64,000 nt of DNA from Acaryochloris sp. CRU_2_0 (GTDB taxonomy: Bacteria; Cyanobacteriota; Cyanobacteriia; Thermosynechococcales; Thermosynechococcaceae), in the NCBI GenBank assembly GCA_012034865.1, contig JAAUOM010000002.1, forward strand, positions 53,908 through 117,907, in the 5' to 3' direction. Of this stretch, positions 17,042-26,182 are shown one piece after another. Made by a program: the position numbers and the translations under genes. Numbering within the stretch: the first letter of the stretch is position 1; each line of letters opens with the position of its first letter. Under the pieces are notes generated by a model that saw nothing but the letters and a program-made list of their open reading frames with translations, had not been told where the DNA came from and searched no databases.

Positions 17042-18346
17042 CTATTTATCTTTTTGCGAAGGTACCCTTTGGTAGTTCGGGTTGACCTTCGTCATTTTAG
17101 ACCATATGCCCTGTACTTCCCCTACCATTGACCCTTTTGCCTTCTCTAGCTGCGATGCTTTGGTTTCCGTAGGTTCCATAGCAACAGGTTGTACCGCTGT
17201 CTCCATAGGGGACACTGTTGGTGTTTCCTCCCCAATCTCTTCAGATACTTGCTCCGCCCCTGTCATCCCAGAAGCAGATACTGCGGCCTCTGATGGGTCA
17301 GTCTTAGGCGTTTCCTCTAGCACTGGCGCAGGCACTTTGTCGGCAATTGCCTTGAGTTCGACCTTCTGCTCAGTTTGAGTTAGTGGCCTGTCTGCTTGTT
17401 GTGTCTGAGGAGCAGATTGGATCTGCGGCTTAACCTTCGATTTAACCTTCTTAGCCTTGAGTCCATCCTGGCTTTCCACCTGAGGCTTTAACTCTTCCTG
17501 AGCAGCCATCCCAATCAACTCCGCAGGCACCCCATCATCATCCCCCTTCTGCTCAGGCTTGCGACCCACCAACCGAGCCAAAAACTCACAGGTTTTCTCT
17601 ATCAAACCCGGCTGTAGCTGAACAAACGTCCCCAACCCCCTTTGAATCGGTAACACATCTAACACATCCAACTGAGCACAATAAGCCACATCCGCCTGAG
17701 CACGCATCTTCAACAACCGCTGACCATGACTCCCACAGTCCAACAACTCTCCGAGTTGACCCTGCCACTGCCGATACAAGGAAACCGCAGCAATCGCCTC
17801 ATCATTGCCAGCCAACTTGGCTAAGGGCGTTTTACCCGCCGCTAATACCCCCTCAATAATCGCCCCTGCACACACTGTGTCTTCTAGGGAATAGCTTCCT
17901 TCCCAACCGGAACCCACCAACCAGACCGTCCCCGGTTTCTTGGAACACAAATAGTTCACCACCGCCCGTCGATTGATCAATGCCGCAATAATCACCTTAG
18001 AGGCGTTGCGCACACTCTCTGAACATCGGGTGCCATTGGTCGTACTCAAAAATAATCGCCGTCCTTGGGTATTCTCAGGGGTGAAGGCTAAAGGTGAATT
18101 GCCGAATTCAAACCCCTTAACTTGGCGACCGCCGCGCTCTCCTGCTCGCAGACGCTGCTCTTCAGCAACAGCGTCGCTGGTAGACACTAACAACTCCAAG
18201 TCATTGAACACTTGCACCGCTTCAGCTCCCGCATGGATGGCGGTGGCAATGGTACTGCTGGCTCTGAGAACGTCAATGACGATGGCACAACTGGGTAAGC
18301 GATTGCTGGGAATCTCTTCGGGGGTATGGTAAACAAATAATTTCAC
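17042..18346 (-). CDS. comB: ComB-like 2-phosphosulfolactate phosphatase with long tail
   Basis: Residues 1-240 form the ComB domain: VIDVLRASSTIATAI, GRRLFLSTTNGTR, GSGWEGSYSLEDTVCAGAI. ComB removes phosphate from 2-phosphosulfolactate in coenzyme M-type pathways, but in cyanobacteria its substrate is unclear. Residues about 265-434 are an extra low-complexity segment rich in Lys, Glu, Pro, Thr and Ala, ending GIWSKMTKVNPNYQR. Usual members have about 240 residues, so the tail nearly doubles the length. Confidence 0.8.
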   Translation of the reverse strand: MKLFVYHTPEEIPSNRLPSCAIVIDVLRASSTIATAIHAGAEAVQVFNDLELLVSTSDAVAEEQRLRAGERGGRQVKGFEFGNSPLAFTPENTQGRRLFLSTTNGTRCSESVRNASKVIIAALINRRAVVNYLCSKKPGTVWLVGSGWEGSYSLEDTVCAGAIIEGVLAAGKTPLAKLAGNDEAIAAVSLYRQWQGQLGELLDCGSHGQRLLKMRAQADVAYCAQLDVLDVLPIQRGLGTFVQLQPGLIEKTCEFLARLVGRKPEQKGDDDGVPAELIGMAAQEELKPQVESQDGLKAKKVKSKVKPQIQSAPQTQQADRPLTQTEQKVELKAIADKVPAPVLEETPKTDPSEAAVSASGMTGAEQVSEEIGEETPTVSPMETAVQPVAMEPTETKASQLEKAKGSMVGEVQGIWSKMTKVNPNYQRVPSQKDK

Positions 18347-18455
18347 GGGATTTAAGATGACCTATATCGTTACTTGCTATCGAGTTCCATTTTATGAGTC
18401 ATTGTTACCACTTCAGCACTCTTTTTGGCAATGAATACCATGGAAACCTATGCAA

Positions 18456-18485
18456 AAGGACAAGCAGATTGACCTACTTGTCCTT
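18456..18485 (-). terminator. Terminator after the divergent antenna gene
   Basis: AAGGACAAG (18456-18464) pairs perfectly with CTTGTCCTT (18477-18485) across 12 nt. On the minus strand the stem is followed by TTTTGC. It lies 66 bp after the stop of the antenna gene. Confidence 0.6.
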
Positions 18486-18551
18486 GATGGGTGCATTGTA
18501 TAGAAGCTGCAAAGTCTTCAAGCTAAATGCAATAAAAGGGCTGAGACTCTT

Positions 18552-19616
18552 CTATTTGGTCAGGGCGTAGAGTTTCTCTCCGCGAAGACCATGCCAGAGT
18601 CCGCCGCCAACCATCCACACTAAACCCAGAATTAACTGTAAAGTCGCAGCACCGGTGCGGTCGACTCCATGGAAAATTGGGGGATAGGCGACATCGCAGT
18701 AGCGGATGAAGATCGATGAGCTGATGGCCATGAATCCGACGGCGGCTACACTCCAAGATAGAATAATCTCGCCGTTGAGGATGCCTTCGGAGGTGGTCCA
18801 ACCTCCGTTGGCGGGAGAGAAGACGGGGCGTTTGTTGAAGATGGGCGTGGGTTGACGAAACAAAATGTGGAAGGCTCCGCCTAATAGGTCGATGAACCCA
18901 ACTAAAAAGTGACCGCCAACAAGGTCTTCCATGTTGTCGACTGCGGCCATCCCGGCTCCGCTCCATCCGTGGGGGGTGAAGCCAAATAAATAACCTAAAA
19001 GAGTGATGGGGTTCAGGTTGGGGCTGATCTGATGAACACTGCCAGTGTTGATGTCATACAATCCCGTGCCGTAGGCGGCGTTGATCGCAAAGATTAAGCA
19101 GGCAACGCTGATGAACACCAGATGGTGACCAATAATGGTCGATTGGCTCTCGAAGTTGTCCCATTCGTATCGGAAGGCGGCGGCGTAGCTGCCCTCGGGG
19201 GTGTCGTTGAGGTTGGCTTCTCCTCGGAAGGTGTGGTATAAACCAGCAGCGCAGCAGACGGCGGCAATAAAAAAGTGGAGTACCCCAATCACGAAGAAAG
19301 GGTAGGTATCGACGATCTCTCCGCCAGCACCAACGCCAACCCCAAGGGCGGCAAGGTGGGGCATGAAGACCATGTTCTGTTCAGGGAGGGGAATCCCCGG
19401 TTGGTAACGGGCGACTTCCTGGACGATGAAGGCTCCGGGTACTACGCTCATCAGCGCAGCATGGCATTGGTGGGCTCCTAATAGCATCCCCGATAGGTCG
19501 GTCATGCGGACGTTCCCCGCCCACCATTCGTTCTCAAAGTTGCTTAATGGGGAGGTGGGGAGGTCGGGTTGGATGGTTACTTTCCCTCGACCTTTTCCTC
19601 GTGCAAATGCTGTCAC
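18552..19616 (-). CDS. CP43-like chlorophyll antenna protein (Pcb/IsiA superfamily), divergent
   Basis: A 354-residue membrane protein of the six-helix CP43/IsiA/Pcb family that lacks the large lumenal loop of true CP43. Candidate chlorophyll-binding His lie in GAHQCHA, MPHLAAL, GHHLVF, GGHFLVG and AFHILF. The N terminus is extended and basic, and the last helix (LILGLVWMVGGGLWHGLRGEKL) differs from the QGHLFHxLR seen in the two other antenna proteins here. It may belong to a different chlorophyll-binding-protein class. It lies 285 bp downstream of another antenna gene on the same strand. Confidence 0.85.
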   Translation of the reverse strand: MTAFARGKGRGKVTIQPDLPTSPLSNFENEWWAGNVRMTDLSGMLLGAHQCHAALMSVVPGAFIVQEVARYQPGIPLPEQNMVFMPHLAALGVGVGAGGEIVDTYPFFVIGVLHFFIAAVCCAAGLYHTFRGEANLNDTPEGSYAAAFRYEWDNFESQSTIIGHHLVFISVACLIFAINAAYGTGLYDINTGSVHQISPNLNPITLLGYLFGFTPHGWSGAGMAAVDNMEDLVGGHFLVGFIDLLGGAFHILFRQPTPIFNKRPVFSPANGGWTTSEGILNGEIILSWSVAAVGFMAISSSIFIRYCDVAYPPIFHGVDRTGAATLQLILGLVWMVGGGLWHGLRGEKLYALTK

Positions 19617-19803
19617 TACGGTTTCCTCTTCTGTAACTTGTAACGGTTAAGTAATATTCCTATGTGTTTTTCAAATCTATAACTAAAGATGACCAGGTAT
19701 GGATTCAACAGGTATGTATAGCAATTTCGCTTGATTAACATCGCATATAGATTGGGTTCAACCCGAGAAGATGATCAAGAGGATACCCAATCTAAAGGAA
19801 TCA

Positions 19804-19852
19804 GGGTGACAGTCAGTTGATTGATCAAACATGGCTCAACCAACCGTCACCC
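19804..19852 (-). terminator. Nested hairpin after the second antenna gene
   Basis: GGGTGAC (19804-19810) pairs with GTCACCC (19846-19852), with an inner GTTGA/TCAAC stem. It lies 50 bp after the stop of the antenna gene. There is no T-run, so it may protect the mRNA 3' end. A further 9-bp stem (AGATTGGGT/ACCCAATCT, 19749-19793) lies beyond it. Confidence 0.4.
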
Positions 19853-19901
19853 CAAAGTCAAACTATAGACTAAGTGATGCTGATGCCTCTCACAGCGATA
19901 A

Positions 19902-20951
19902 CTAGTTGGCTTCTGGCGTTAGACTAGCCAAAGCTTTTGGAATGCGACGGAAGTCGAATCCATAGGAGCGAAGCGCATGAAATAAATGTCCTTGGAGACA
20001 ATAAAAAGCCCAGTAATAGTGGAAGTTAGAAATCCAAAATCGGGTTGTATGTCCTCCTTGAGAGGCATCTAGGGTTTCCGCAAAGTAGGGTGTGACGTTG
20101 AGTTTGGCTTGCAATACAGGGCCAAAGAGTTCAACAGGGAACACAACATCATTGACAGAGCAGAAATAGGCAGCATTGAAGCCTGCAAATGCTAGACCTG
20201 CCAGTGCATAACCTAATAATGCTTCACCATTTTTGATGTATAAGCGATCGGTATAGGGCCAGGGCGGAACGACAATGTGAAAGATGCCACCCAGGATATA
20301 CAACGATGAGACGAAGAAATGTCCGCCAATTACATCTTCAAGATTGTCAACGAAGTATGGGTTGAAACCAGGTGTAGCCCAGCCATACTTGAAGAATCTG
20401 ATCAAATCAAAATTAGGGCTAATCGCTCGGACTTCTCCAGCAACCGGATCATAGATCCCATGGGTAGAAGCCCAAGTGGCAAATAAGAGACAGGCTGCAC
20501 CTAAGAAAATAAGATGATGACCCAGGATACGACCTTGGGTTGCAAAGTCATCCCACTCGAAATGGAATCTTTGGGCTCCAGCAAATTCGCTTTCGGAAAG
20601 GATTTTGGGGCCTCTAGTAACTCCATAAAGAGCACCAGCACCAAAAACCGCAGCAGCAACCAGGTGAATCATACCGATCGCGAAGAAGGGATAGGTGTCA
20701 ACAATAGCACCTCCTGCTCCAACACCCCAGCCAGCACGGGCTAATTGAGGGATACAAACTAAATTCTGTTGGTAAACGGGTAGATCTGGGTTAAATCGAG
20801 TTAATTCAAATATGGTAAAAGAACCAGCCCAAAAGCACATAGAGCCAATTTGGCCATTATGGGCGGCTATGAATTGACCGCTGTAGTCGGTATAGCGGGA
20901 ATTTGAAGCCCACCATCCGTACTCAACGTCTTTCTGTCCATAGGTTTGCAT
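19902..20951 (-). CDS. CP43-like chlorophyll antenna protein (Pcb/IsiA)
   Basis: A 349-residue six-helix antenna protein starting MQTYGQKDVEYGWWASNSR, close to the IsiA start pattern MQTYGN. His-containing helices include FIAAHNGQ, GMIHLVAAA, LGHHLIFLG, GGHFFVS, GIFHIV and QGHLFHALRSYGF. It binds chlorophyll around a photosystem. Three such genes in one window suggest a Pcb-based light-harvesting organism such as Acaryochloris, where Pcb proteins bind chlorophyll d. The pigment cannot be read from the sequence. A strong GAGGAGG ribosome-binding site precedes the start. Confidence 0.92.
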   Translation of the reverse strand: MQTYGQKDVEYGWWASNSRYTDYSGQFIAAHNGQIGSMCFWAGSFTIFELTRFNPDLPVYQQNLVCIPQLARAGWGVGAGGAIVDTYPFFAIGMIHLVAAAVFGAGALYGVTRGPKILSESEFAGAQRFHFEWDDFATQGRILGHHLIFLGAACLLFATWASTHGIYDPVAGEVRAISPNFDLIRFFKYGWATPGFNPYFVDNLEDVIGGHFFVSSLYILGGIFHIVVPPWPYTDRLYIKNGEALLGYALAGLAFAGFNAAYFCSVNDVVFPVELFGPVLQAKLNVTPYFAETLDASQGGHTTRFWISNFHYYWAFYCLQGHLFHALRSYGFDFRRIPKALASLTPEAN

Positions 20952-21526
20952 GTTTTATTATTTCCTCCTCTGTTATTGGAGCCACCGTAACTTTATTATC
21001 AAACTTAATATAAAAAATACTATCAGACCGTGTCTGTTGATGTCTGTGGTTTCTAGTTTTTGATCAGTTTTCCTTCTAGATTTTGCCAGGTTGGCTCAAC
21101 CAGAAGTGAAGGAATGGGCAATTGTGCCCTATGCCCGAGGATATGTTAAGTTGGCTGAAACTTAGCTTTTACCTTCTAACAATAAAAATGTAAAATATTA
21201 TTAAGTGCCAAGAGGTTCTGTATTGTAGTTTACTAAAGGTTGGTAGGCAGTTAGGGTTTGCAGTCTATATTCTCCTAACTTGGCTATTTTTTCAGGTTCT
21301 ATAATTCTTGCGGAGACGGCCTGACGGGGACTGGCAACAGTCTAGTTATAGAGTCTGTGAAACAAGAATCCTTGTCTATACCGCTTGTGGTTAGGGAAGG
21401 AGCGTCAAGTCGCAGTTTGCTGGGCTTACTAAGCGGGAACCCTTGAAGTAGGATCCAAGTCAGCCAATAATGTTGACAGAAGCTTAGACTTTCGCTAGGT
21501 TAGAGAACGTTCAAAAGCACTGACTT
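20952..21526. other. 575-bp intergenic region between antenna gene and tRNA-Glu
   Basis: No protein gene was found. The left third should hold the promoter and leader of the antenna gene on the minus strand; it is AT-rich. The right half contains a perfect TATAAT followed by a GC-richer, potentially structured stretch, listed separately. Confidence 0.6.
21312..21475 (+). ncRNA. Candidate structured small RNA (6S-like possible)
   Basis: A perfect TATAAT at 21300-21305 precedes a GC-rich block of about 160 nt. GGCCTGAC near its start can pair with GTCAGCC near its end (one bulge), and GGA next to it with TCC. Inside, ACAGTCT...AGAGTCTGT forms a hairpin. A long closing helix is the layout of 6S RNA, but no conserved 6S motif was recognised. 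It could also be the leader of the tRNA-Glu transcript. The ends are estimates. Confidence 0.28.
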
Positions 21527-21599
21527 GCCCCCATCGTCTAGAGGCCTAGGACACCTCCCTTTCACGGAGGCGACAGGGATTCGAATTCCCTTGGGGGTA
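21527..21599 (+). tRNA. tRNA-Glu (TTC)
   Basis: A 73-nt cloverleaf. The acceptor stem GCCCCCA/TGGGGGT, the anticodon arm CCTCCCTTTCACGGAGG with anticodon TTC, and the T arm GGGATTCGAATTCCC are all present. CCA is not encoded. In cyanobacteria this tRNA also supplies glutamyl-tRNA for 5-aminolevulinate, the precursor of chlorophyll. Confidence 0.97.
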
Positions 21600-21918
21600 T
21601 TGCGAGGAAATCAAAATTAATTACAGAGGGCTTTATACTAAGTTTTAAGCATTGTTTTCTGTGGGAAACTCTCGATCAAGCTGATACCGAAAAGCTTAGA
21701 ACAATTCATTGCTGTTTACCGCAGTTTCTCCAGTGAGGATAGAAATCCCTATACAATTTCTGAAACTGGTGCATAACTGTTGTTACATTGAATAAGGAAA
21801 ACCTTGAAGGACTTTACAATTTCTTTGCTCAGGGTTTCCCAGCTTTGCTGAGAATGGACATCTAAGTATTCAGCCATCCGTCAACCTATCTAGAGATAAA
21901 GTTAAGGCACCTTCGGTA
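21600..21918. other. 319-bp gap between tRNA-Glu and ndhK
   Basis: No gene was seen. The last 100 bp should contain the ndhK promoter and leader. No convincing terminator or conserved element was recognised. Confidence 0.5.
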
Positions 21919-22620
21919 ATGCAGAACCAACAAGTTATCAATCCTATTTCCCAATCTCAGATTCCTCAAGAGCTTTCTGAGAATGTGATTCTGTCCTCCA
22001 TGAGTGACCTCTATGATTGGGCTAGACTCTCCAGTCTATGGCCTTTGATGTATGGCACTGCTTGCTGCTTTATTGAGTTTGCAGCGATGATTGGCTCTCG
22101 CTTCGACTTTGACCGCTTTGGGTTGGTGCCTCGTTCTAGTCCTCGGCAAGCGGATTTAATTATCACCGCAGGGACCGTGACGATGAAAATGGCTCCTGCC
22201 TTGGTTCGCCTCTATGAGCAAATGCCTGATCCCAAGTACGTGATTGCCATGGGAGCCTGCACCATTACCGGCGGCATGTTTAGTAGTGATTCTCCGACGG
22301 CAGTGAGAGGGGTAGATAAACTGATCCCCGTGGATGTTTACTTGCCCGGTTGCCCACCTCGTCCAGAGGCGGTTATGGACGCCATTGTTAAGCTCCGCAA
22401 GAAGATTTCCAACGAAGATGTGCGGGAGCGGGGCAACTTAATGCAAACCCATCGCTACTATAGTACAACCCATCAGATGAAGGTGGTGCCACCCATCCAT
22501 ACGGGGGTTTACTTGGCGGCGGCGACGCGCCAAGCTCCTCCTGCTGAACTTACGCCTGGGGTGGGTGAAGATGTAACACCTGCACTGCAAGTGGCAGAGC
22601 TGGCAACGGAAGAAGCCTAA
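21919..22620 (+). CDS. ndhK: NAD(P)H-quinone oxidoreductase subunit K
   Basis: The 233-residue NuoB-type subunit carries the N2 iron-sulfur cluster of the NDH-1 complex in the thylakoid. Cluster ligands are the paired Cys in [11 protein letters not shown] plus the Cys in MGACTITGG and [10 protein letters not shown]. The C-terminal 60 residues ([12 protein letters not shown]...) are variable. Cyanobacteria usually have ndhC-ndhK-ndhJ; here no ndhC lies upstream and no ndhJ downstream (pheS follows after 88 bp). It may be a relocated or extra copy. Confidence 0.95.
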   Translation: MQNQQVINPISQSQIPQELSENVILSSMSDLYDWARLSSLWPLMYGTACCFIEFAAMIGSRFDFDRFGLVPRSSPRQADLIITAGTVTMKMAPALVRLYEQMPDPKYVIAMGACTITGGMFSSDSPTAVRGVDKLIPVDVYLPGCPPRPEAVMDAIVKLRKKISNEDVRERGNLMQTHRYYSTTHQMKVVPPIHTGVYLAAATRQAPPAELTPGVGEDVTPALQVAELATEEA

Positions 22621-22708
22621 TTGTGGGACGCTGAACTGCACAGGGTCTGAAGTGTATTGAATTGAACTATTGCTGGGTCTTGAGGCCAGCACTTGTATTT
22701 CTCGCTGA

Positions 22709-23707
22709 ATGATTATGACCAGTGATCTGGAAACTCAATTACAGCAGTTGCGGCAAGAGGCTGAAGGTGCGATCGCAACCTCAGATACCCTCGACACTCT
22801 CGAAACTTTGCGGGTCAATTACCTGGGCAGAAAAGGCCAACTCTCCCAAATCCTCAAAGGCATGGGCAAGCTTGATGCTGCCGAGCGACCCAAAATTGGT
22901 GGGCTGGCCAATCAGGTAAAAGAAGCTTTACAGCAGGGCTTGGAGCAGAAGCGTACCGATTTGAATCAGGCGGCCATTGCCGACCAACTGGCTGCGGAAA
23001 CCCTAGATGTGACCATGCCAGGAACCTATATTCCTCCAGGCCATATTCATCCCCTTAACAGTACCATCGATAAAGCCTTAGATATTTTTGTGGGCTTGGG
23101 GTATACCATCGCCCAAGGGCCAGAGATGGAAACGGATTACTACAACTTTGAGGCGCTTAACTTCGCCCCAGACCACCCGGCCCGTGATGCCCAAGATACC
23201 TTCAATCTCCCCGATGGCAATCTCCTGCGCACCCACACCTCAACGGTGCAAATTCACTATATGGAAGAGCATGAGCCGCCGATTCGGATTGCCGCGCCGG
23301 GGCGCTGCTACCGGAGAGATACAGAAGATGCCACCCATGCCGCTGTTTTTCATCAAATTGAAATCCTAGCCGTGGATCAGGGACTCACCTTTACAGACTT
23401 AAAGGGGACGATCAAAGTTTTTATTGAACAAATGTTTGGCGATGTTCCGATCCGATTCCGGGCGAGCTATTTCCCTTTTACAGAACCCTCTGCCGAAGTG
23501 GATGTGCAGTGGAAAGGGCGCTGGCTAGAGGTGCTGGGCTGCGGCATGGTTGATCCCAATGTCCTCAAAAATGTGGGATACGATCCTGAAATTTACACGG
23601 GCTTCGCGGCGGGATTTGGCGTAGAGCGATTTGCCATGGTGTTGCATCAAATTGACGATATTCGGCGGTTATATACCAGTGATTTGCGCTTTTTGCGTCA
23701 GTTTTAG
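22709..23707 (+). CDS. pheS: Phenylalanine-tRNA ligase alpha subunit
   Basis: A 332-residue class II synthetase alpha chain. An N-terminal coiled-coil arm (1-85) with [13 protein letters not shown] leads to the catalytic core: motif 2 around [12 protein letters not shown] and motif 3 in [22 protein letters not shown]. It also has the [19 protein letters not shown] segment typical of PheS. Two Met codons lie at the start (residues 1 and 3). pheT is not adjacent. Confidence 0.96.
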   Translation: MIMTSDLETQLQQLRQEAEGAIATSDTLDTLETLRVNYLGRKGQLSQILKGMGKLDAAERPKIGGLANQVKEALQQGLEQKRTDLNQAAIADQLAAETLDVTMPGTYIPPGHIHPLNSTIDKALDIFVGLGYTIAQGPEMETDYYNFEALNFAPDHPARDAQDTFNLPDGNLLRTHTSTVQIHYMEEHEPPIRIAAPGRCYRRDTEDATHAAVFHQIEILAVDQGLTFTDLKGTIKVFIEQMFGDVPIRFRASYFPFTEPSAEVDVQWKGRWLEVLGCGMVDPNVLKNVGYDPEIYTGFAAGFGVERFAMVLHQIDDIRRLYTSDLRFLRQF

Positions 23708-23758
23708 CCCCTTCGACAGATTTTCGTCAGATCTGGTAGAGACTAGCTGTGAGGGGCA
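23708..23758 (+). terminator. Hairpin after pheS
   Basis: CCCCTTCGACAG just after the pheS stop can pair with CTGTGAGGGG near 23746-23757, giving a stem with one mismatch and a large loop. No T-run follows. It may end or stabilise the pheS transcript. Confidence 0.3.
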
Positions 23759-23799
23759 GCTAGAATTAAGGGAGTGTCCATTGCCGCTAGAGGAATAGA

Positions 23800-24567
23800 A
23801 TGATGCGATCGCCCTCTTCCCTCACTCCTGCTGATCGGTTCAATCCATCGGCTAAAACGCGACCTACAATGTACGATCTGCCCAGTGAGTACCCTGAGGA
23901 ATCTGGATTGCCTGATGAATTTCATGACCTGCAACCGCAGTTGTTGAGTGCGACATTGCGGCTGGCGGACATTGCCCGTGATCAAGTCTTTACGGGCACC
24001 GACTTAAACCTTTACTACGATCTACAACATCCTCTATGGCATAAGCGACCCGACTGGTTTGCCGCCATTGGCGTACCCCGCTTATACGCCCAAAAAGAAC
24101 TGCGACTGAGTTATGTGATTTGGGATGAAGGGGTTGTCCCTGCGGTGGTGGTGGAATTATTGTCTCCAGGCACTGAAAAGGAAGATTTGGGCCAAACAAC
24201 AGCAACAGAGGGTGAGCCGCCCACAAAATGGCAAGTCTACGAGCACATCCTCAAAATCCCCTATTACATCTTGTATGACCGCTATAGTGGCTCTTTACAG
24301 GGATATCATTGGCTTGACGGTCACTATAGCCCTCTAGAAATCAAAGACAAGCGCCTGTGGTTGCCCCAGTTAAATCTTGGCCTGGGACTCTGGCGGGGTG
24401 AATACGAGGGGAGAATCCGCGAGTGGTTACGGTGGCTAGACGCCGACAATCACTGGATAGCAACGCCACTGGAGCAGGCGAATCAGCAACTCGTACAAGC
24501 ACAGGCAAAAGCAGCCCGTTTAGCTGAGCAGTTAAGGGCGATGGGCATCGACCCAGATCAAATTTGA
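23800..24567 (+). CDS. Uma2-family (DUF820) PD-(D/E)XK protein
   Basis: A 255-residue member of the large cyanobacterial Uma2 family. Core residues are RPDWF and VVVELLSPGTEKED (the D...ExL pattern of the PD-(D/E)XK nuclease fold), then YILYDRYSGSLQGY. A C-terminal helix (LEQANQQLVQAQAKAARLAEQL) probably forms a coiled coil. The family is proposed to contain endonucleases, but the cellular role is unproven. It lies between pheS and dus on the same strand. Confidence 0.85.
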   Translation: MMRSPSSLTPADRFNPSAKTRPTMYDLPSEYPEESGLPDEFHDLQPQLLSATLRLADIARDQVFTGTDLNLYYDLQHPLWHKRPDWFAAIGVPRLYAQKELRLSYVIWDEGVVPAVVVELLSPGTEKEDLGQTTATEGEPPTKWQVYEHILKIPYYILYDRYSGSLQGYHWLDGHYSPLEIKDKRLWLPQLNLGLGLWRGEYEGRIREWLRWLDADNHWIATPLEQANQQLVQAQAKAARLAEQLRAMGIDPDQI

Positions 24568-24592
24568 TGTTCCCAAGATCTAGCCTGTAACC

Positions 24593-25666
24593 ATGCTGAT
24601 GTCATCTCCTGATCCGCCATTACCCTTACCCCAGCTCAGTCTCCGACGATCAGTACTTTCTACCCCGTTAGAAATTGGCTCCTTTGCCGTAAATAGCCGG
24701 GTACTACAATCGCCATTGTCAGGGGTTACGGATTTAGTCTTCCGGCGGTTGGTGCGTCGGTATGCCCCAGACTCTATGCTGTACACCGAAATGGTTCATG
24801 CCAGTCAGGTTTGCCGCGCACGGAAATTAGCCAAGGTGATGGATGTTGCTCCGGGTGAGCAACCGATTAGTGTCCAACTGTTTGACTGTCGTCCGCATTT
24901 CTTGGCTGAAGCAGCACAAATGGCGGTGGCAGAAGGAGCTAACACCATTGACTTAAATATGGGTTGTCCTGTTAATAAAATCACTAAAAAAGGGGGTGGC
25001 TCTTCTCTATTGCGAGATCCAGATACCGCTGTTGCGATCGTTAAAGCAGTGGTGGCGGCGGTCAAGGTGCCTGTGACAGTCAAAACTCGCATTGGCTGGA
25101 ATGACGATGAAATTAATATCCTGGACTTTGCGATTCGGATGCAAGATGCAGGTATCCAGATGATCACTATTCATGCTCGGACACGGGCACAGGGATATCA
25201 CGGTCTCGCCCGTTGGCAATGGATTCGGCGAGTAAAAAATCAACTATCCATTCCGGTAATTGCTAATGGCGATATTGTTTCTATAGAATCGGCCATCGCC
25301 TGTCTGGAAATCACAGACGCAGATGGGGTGATGTGTTCACGCGGAACCTTGGGCTATCCCTACCTCGTAGGAGAAATCGATCACTTCTTGAAAACTGGAC
25401 AACGACGACCCCTACCCACGATCGTTGAGCGATTGCAATCTGCCCGCGAGCATTTGCAAGGCCTCTGGCATTACAAAGGGATTAAGGGGATTCACCAAGC
25501 GCGTAAACATATGACCTGGTACGTCAAAGGATTCACGGGAGCCGCTGAGCTGCGAGATAAGCTCTGTCAGATTAACACTGTAGAGGAAGGGACAGCCCTC
25601 TTAGATCGTACAATCTGCCATCTGAGTACAAAGCCTAAGTCCTATAACAAGAAACCAAGAGAGTGA
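24593..25666 (+). CDS. dus: tRNA-dihydrouridine synthase (DusB-like)
   Basis: A 357-residue flavoprotein that reduces uridine to dihydrouridine in tRNA. A TIM barrel starts with QSPLSGVTDLVFRRL, followed by the catalytic-Cys motif LNMGCPVNKITKKGGGSSLL, the IHARTRAQGY FMN region and VIANGDI. The C-terminal helical tRNA-binding domain includes GIKGIHQARKHMTWYVKGF. It starts 26 bp after the Uma2 gene. Confidence 0.93.
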   Translation: MLMSSPDPPLPLPQLSLRRSVLSTPLEIGSFAVNSRVLQSPLSGVTDLVFRRLVRRYAPDSMLYTEMVHASQVCRARKLAKVMDVAPGEQPISVQLFDCRPHFLAEAAQMAVAEGANTIDLNMGCPVNKITKKGGGSSLLRDPDTAVAIVKAVVAAVKVPVTVKTRIGWNDDEINILDFAIRMQDAGIQMITIHARTRAQGYHGLARWQWIRRVKNQLSIPVIANGDIVSIESAIACLEITDADGVMCSRGTLGYPYLVGEIDHFLKTGQRRPLPTIVERLQSAREHLQGLWHYKGIKGIHQARKHMTWYVKGFTGAAELRDKLCQINTVEEGTALLDRTICHLSTKPKSYNKKPRE

Positions 25667-25669
25667 ATC

Positions 25670-25876
25670 ATGACCCATACAACCACACGCTATGAGACAG
25701 ATTTTTATTCTTGAACCGTACAGACTGCCCAGTTACTGAAACAGCATCGGTTTTCTGAATTTGATGCAGAAGCGTGGGATCAGCAACTTGCAGCGGATGT
25801 GGCAGATGGTCGGCTTGATGCACTGGCTGAAAAAGCATTGTAACATCTCCGGGGAGGACGCTGTACTGATCTGTGA
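25670..25876 (+). pseudogene. Small DUF29-like chimeric gene with two in-frame stops
   Basis: The frame starts MTHTTTRYETDFYS, then TGA where DUF29 proteins have Trp, continues TVQTAQLLKQHRFSEFDAE, AWDQQLAADVADGRLDALAEKAL, then TAA, and ends GGRCTDL-stop. The N-terminal part resembles DUF29 and the C-terminal part resembles a different short cyanobacterial family ending AGRCTDL. Both stops keep the frame, so this is decay by point mutation after a fusion. It starts 4 bp after dus. Confidence 0.6.
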
Positions 25877-25914
25877 AACACCGAGAAACTCCCGATATCT
25901 GGGCTAACAGGCTA

Positions 25915-26151
25915 CTAGACTTGGTTGAGATTAATCCCTGCTTCCTTAGCAAAGGCAGCTAGACCCTTTTTCTCAAGAGTTTTAATTGCTTTTGTGGATA
26001 ATCTCAACTTGACCCAGCGTTTTTCTTGGGGCCACCACACTCGTTTCCATTGTAAGTTGGCTTCTTGCAATTTTTTAGTGCGACGATGTGAGTGAGAAAC
26101 GGCAAAAGCATTATTGGCTTTTTTGCCAGTCAATTGGCATTTTTTGCCCAT
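25915..26151 (-). CDS. rpmB: 50S ribosomal protein L28
   Basis: A 78-residue basic ribosomal protein from the ATG at 26151: [27 protein letters not shown], the signature [25 protein letters not shown]. The N-terminal Cys is typical of the Zn-independent/single-Cys cyanobacterial form. It lies 32 bp downstream of tRNA-Ser on the same strand and may share its transcript. Confidence 0.96.
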   Translation of the reverse strand: MGKKCQLTGKKANNAFAVSHSHRRTKKLQEANLQWKRVWWPQEKRWVKLRLSTKAIKTLEKKGLAAFAKEAGINLNQV

Positions 26152-26182
26152 GAAACATACTCCAACAACAGGTTGCAAAAAG

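Noticed and set aside
18552..20951. True CP43 (psbC)
   Set aside because: The antenna proteins are about 350 residues and lack the long lumenal loop of CP43, which has about 460 residues.
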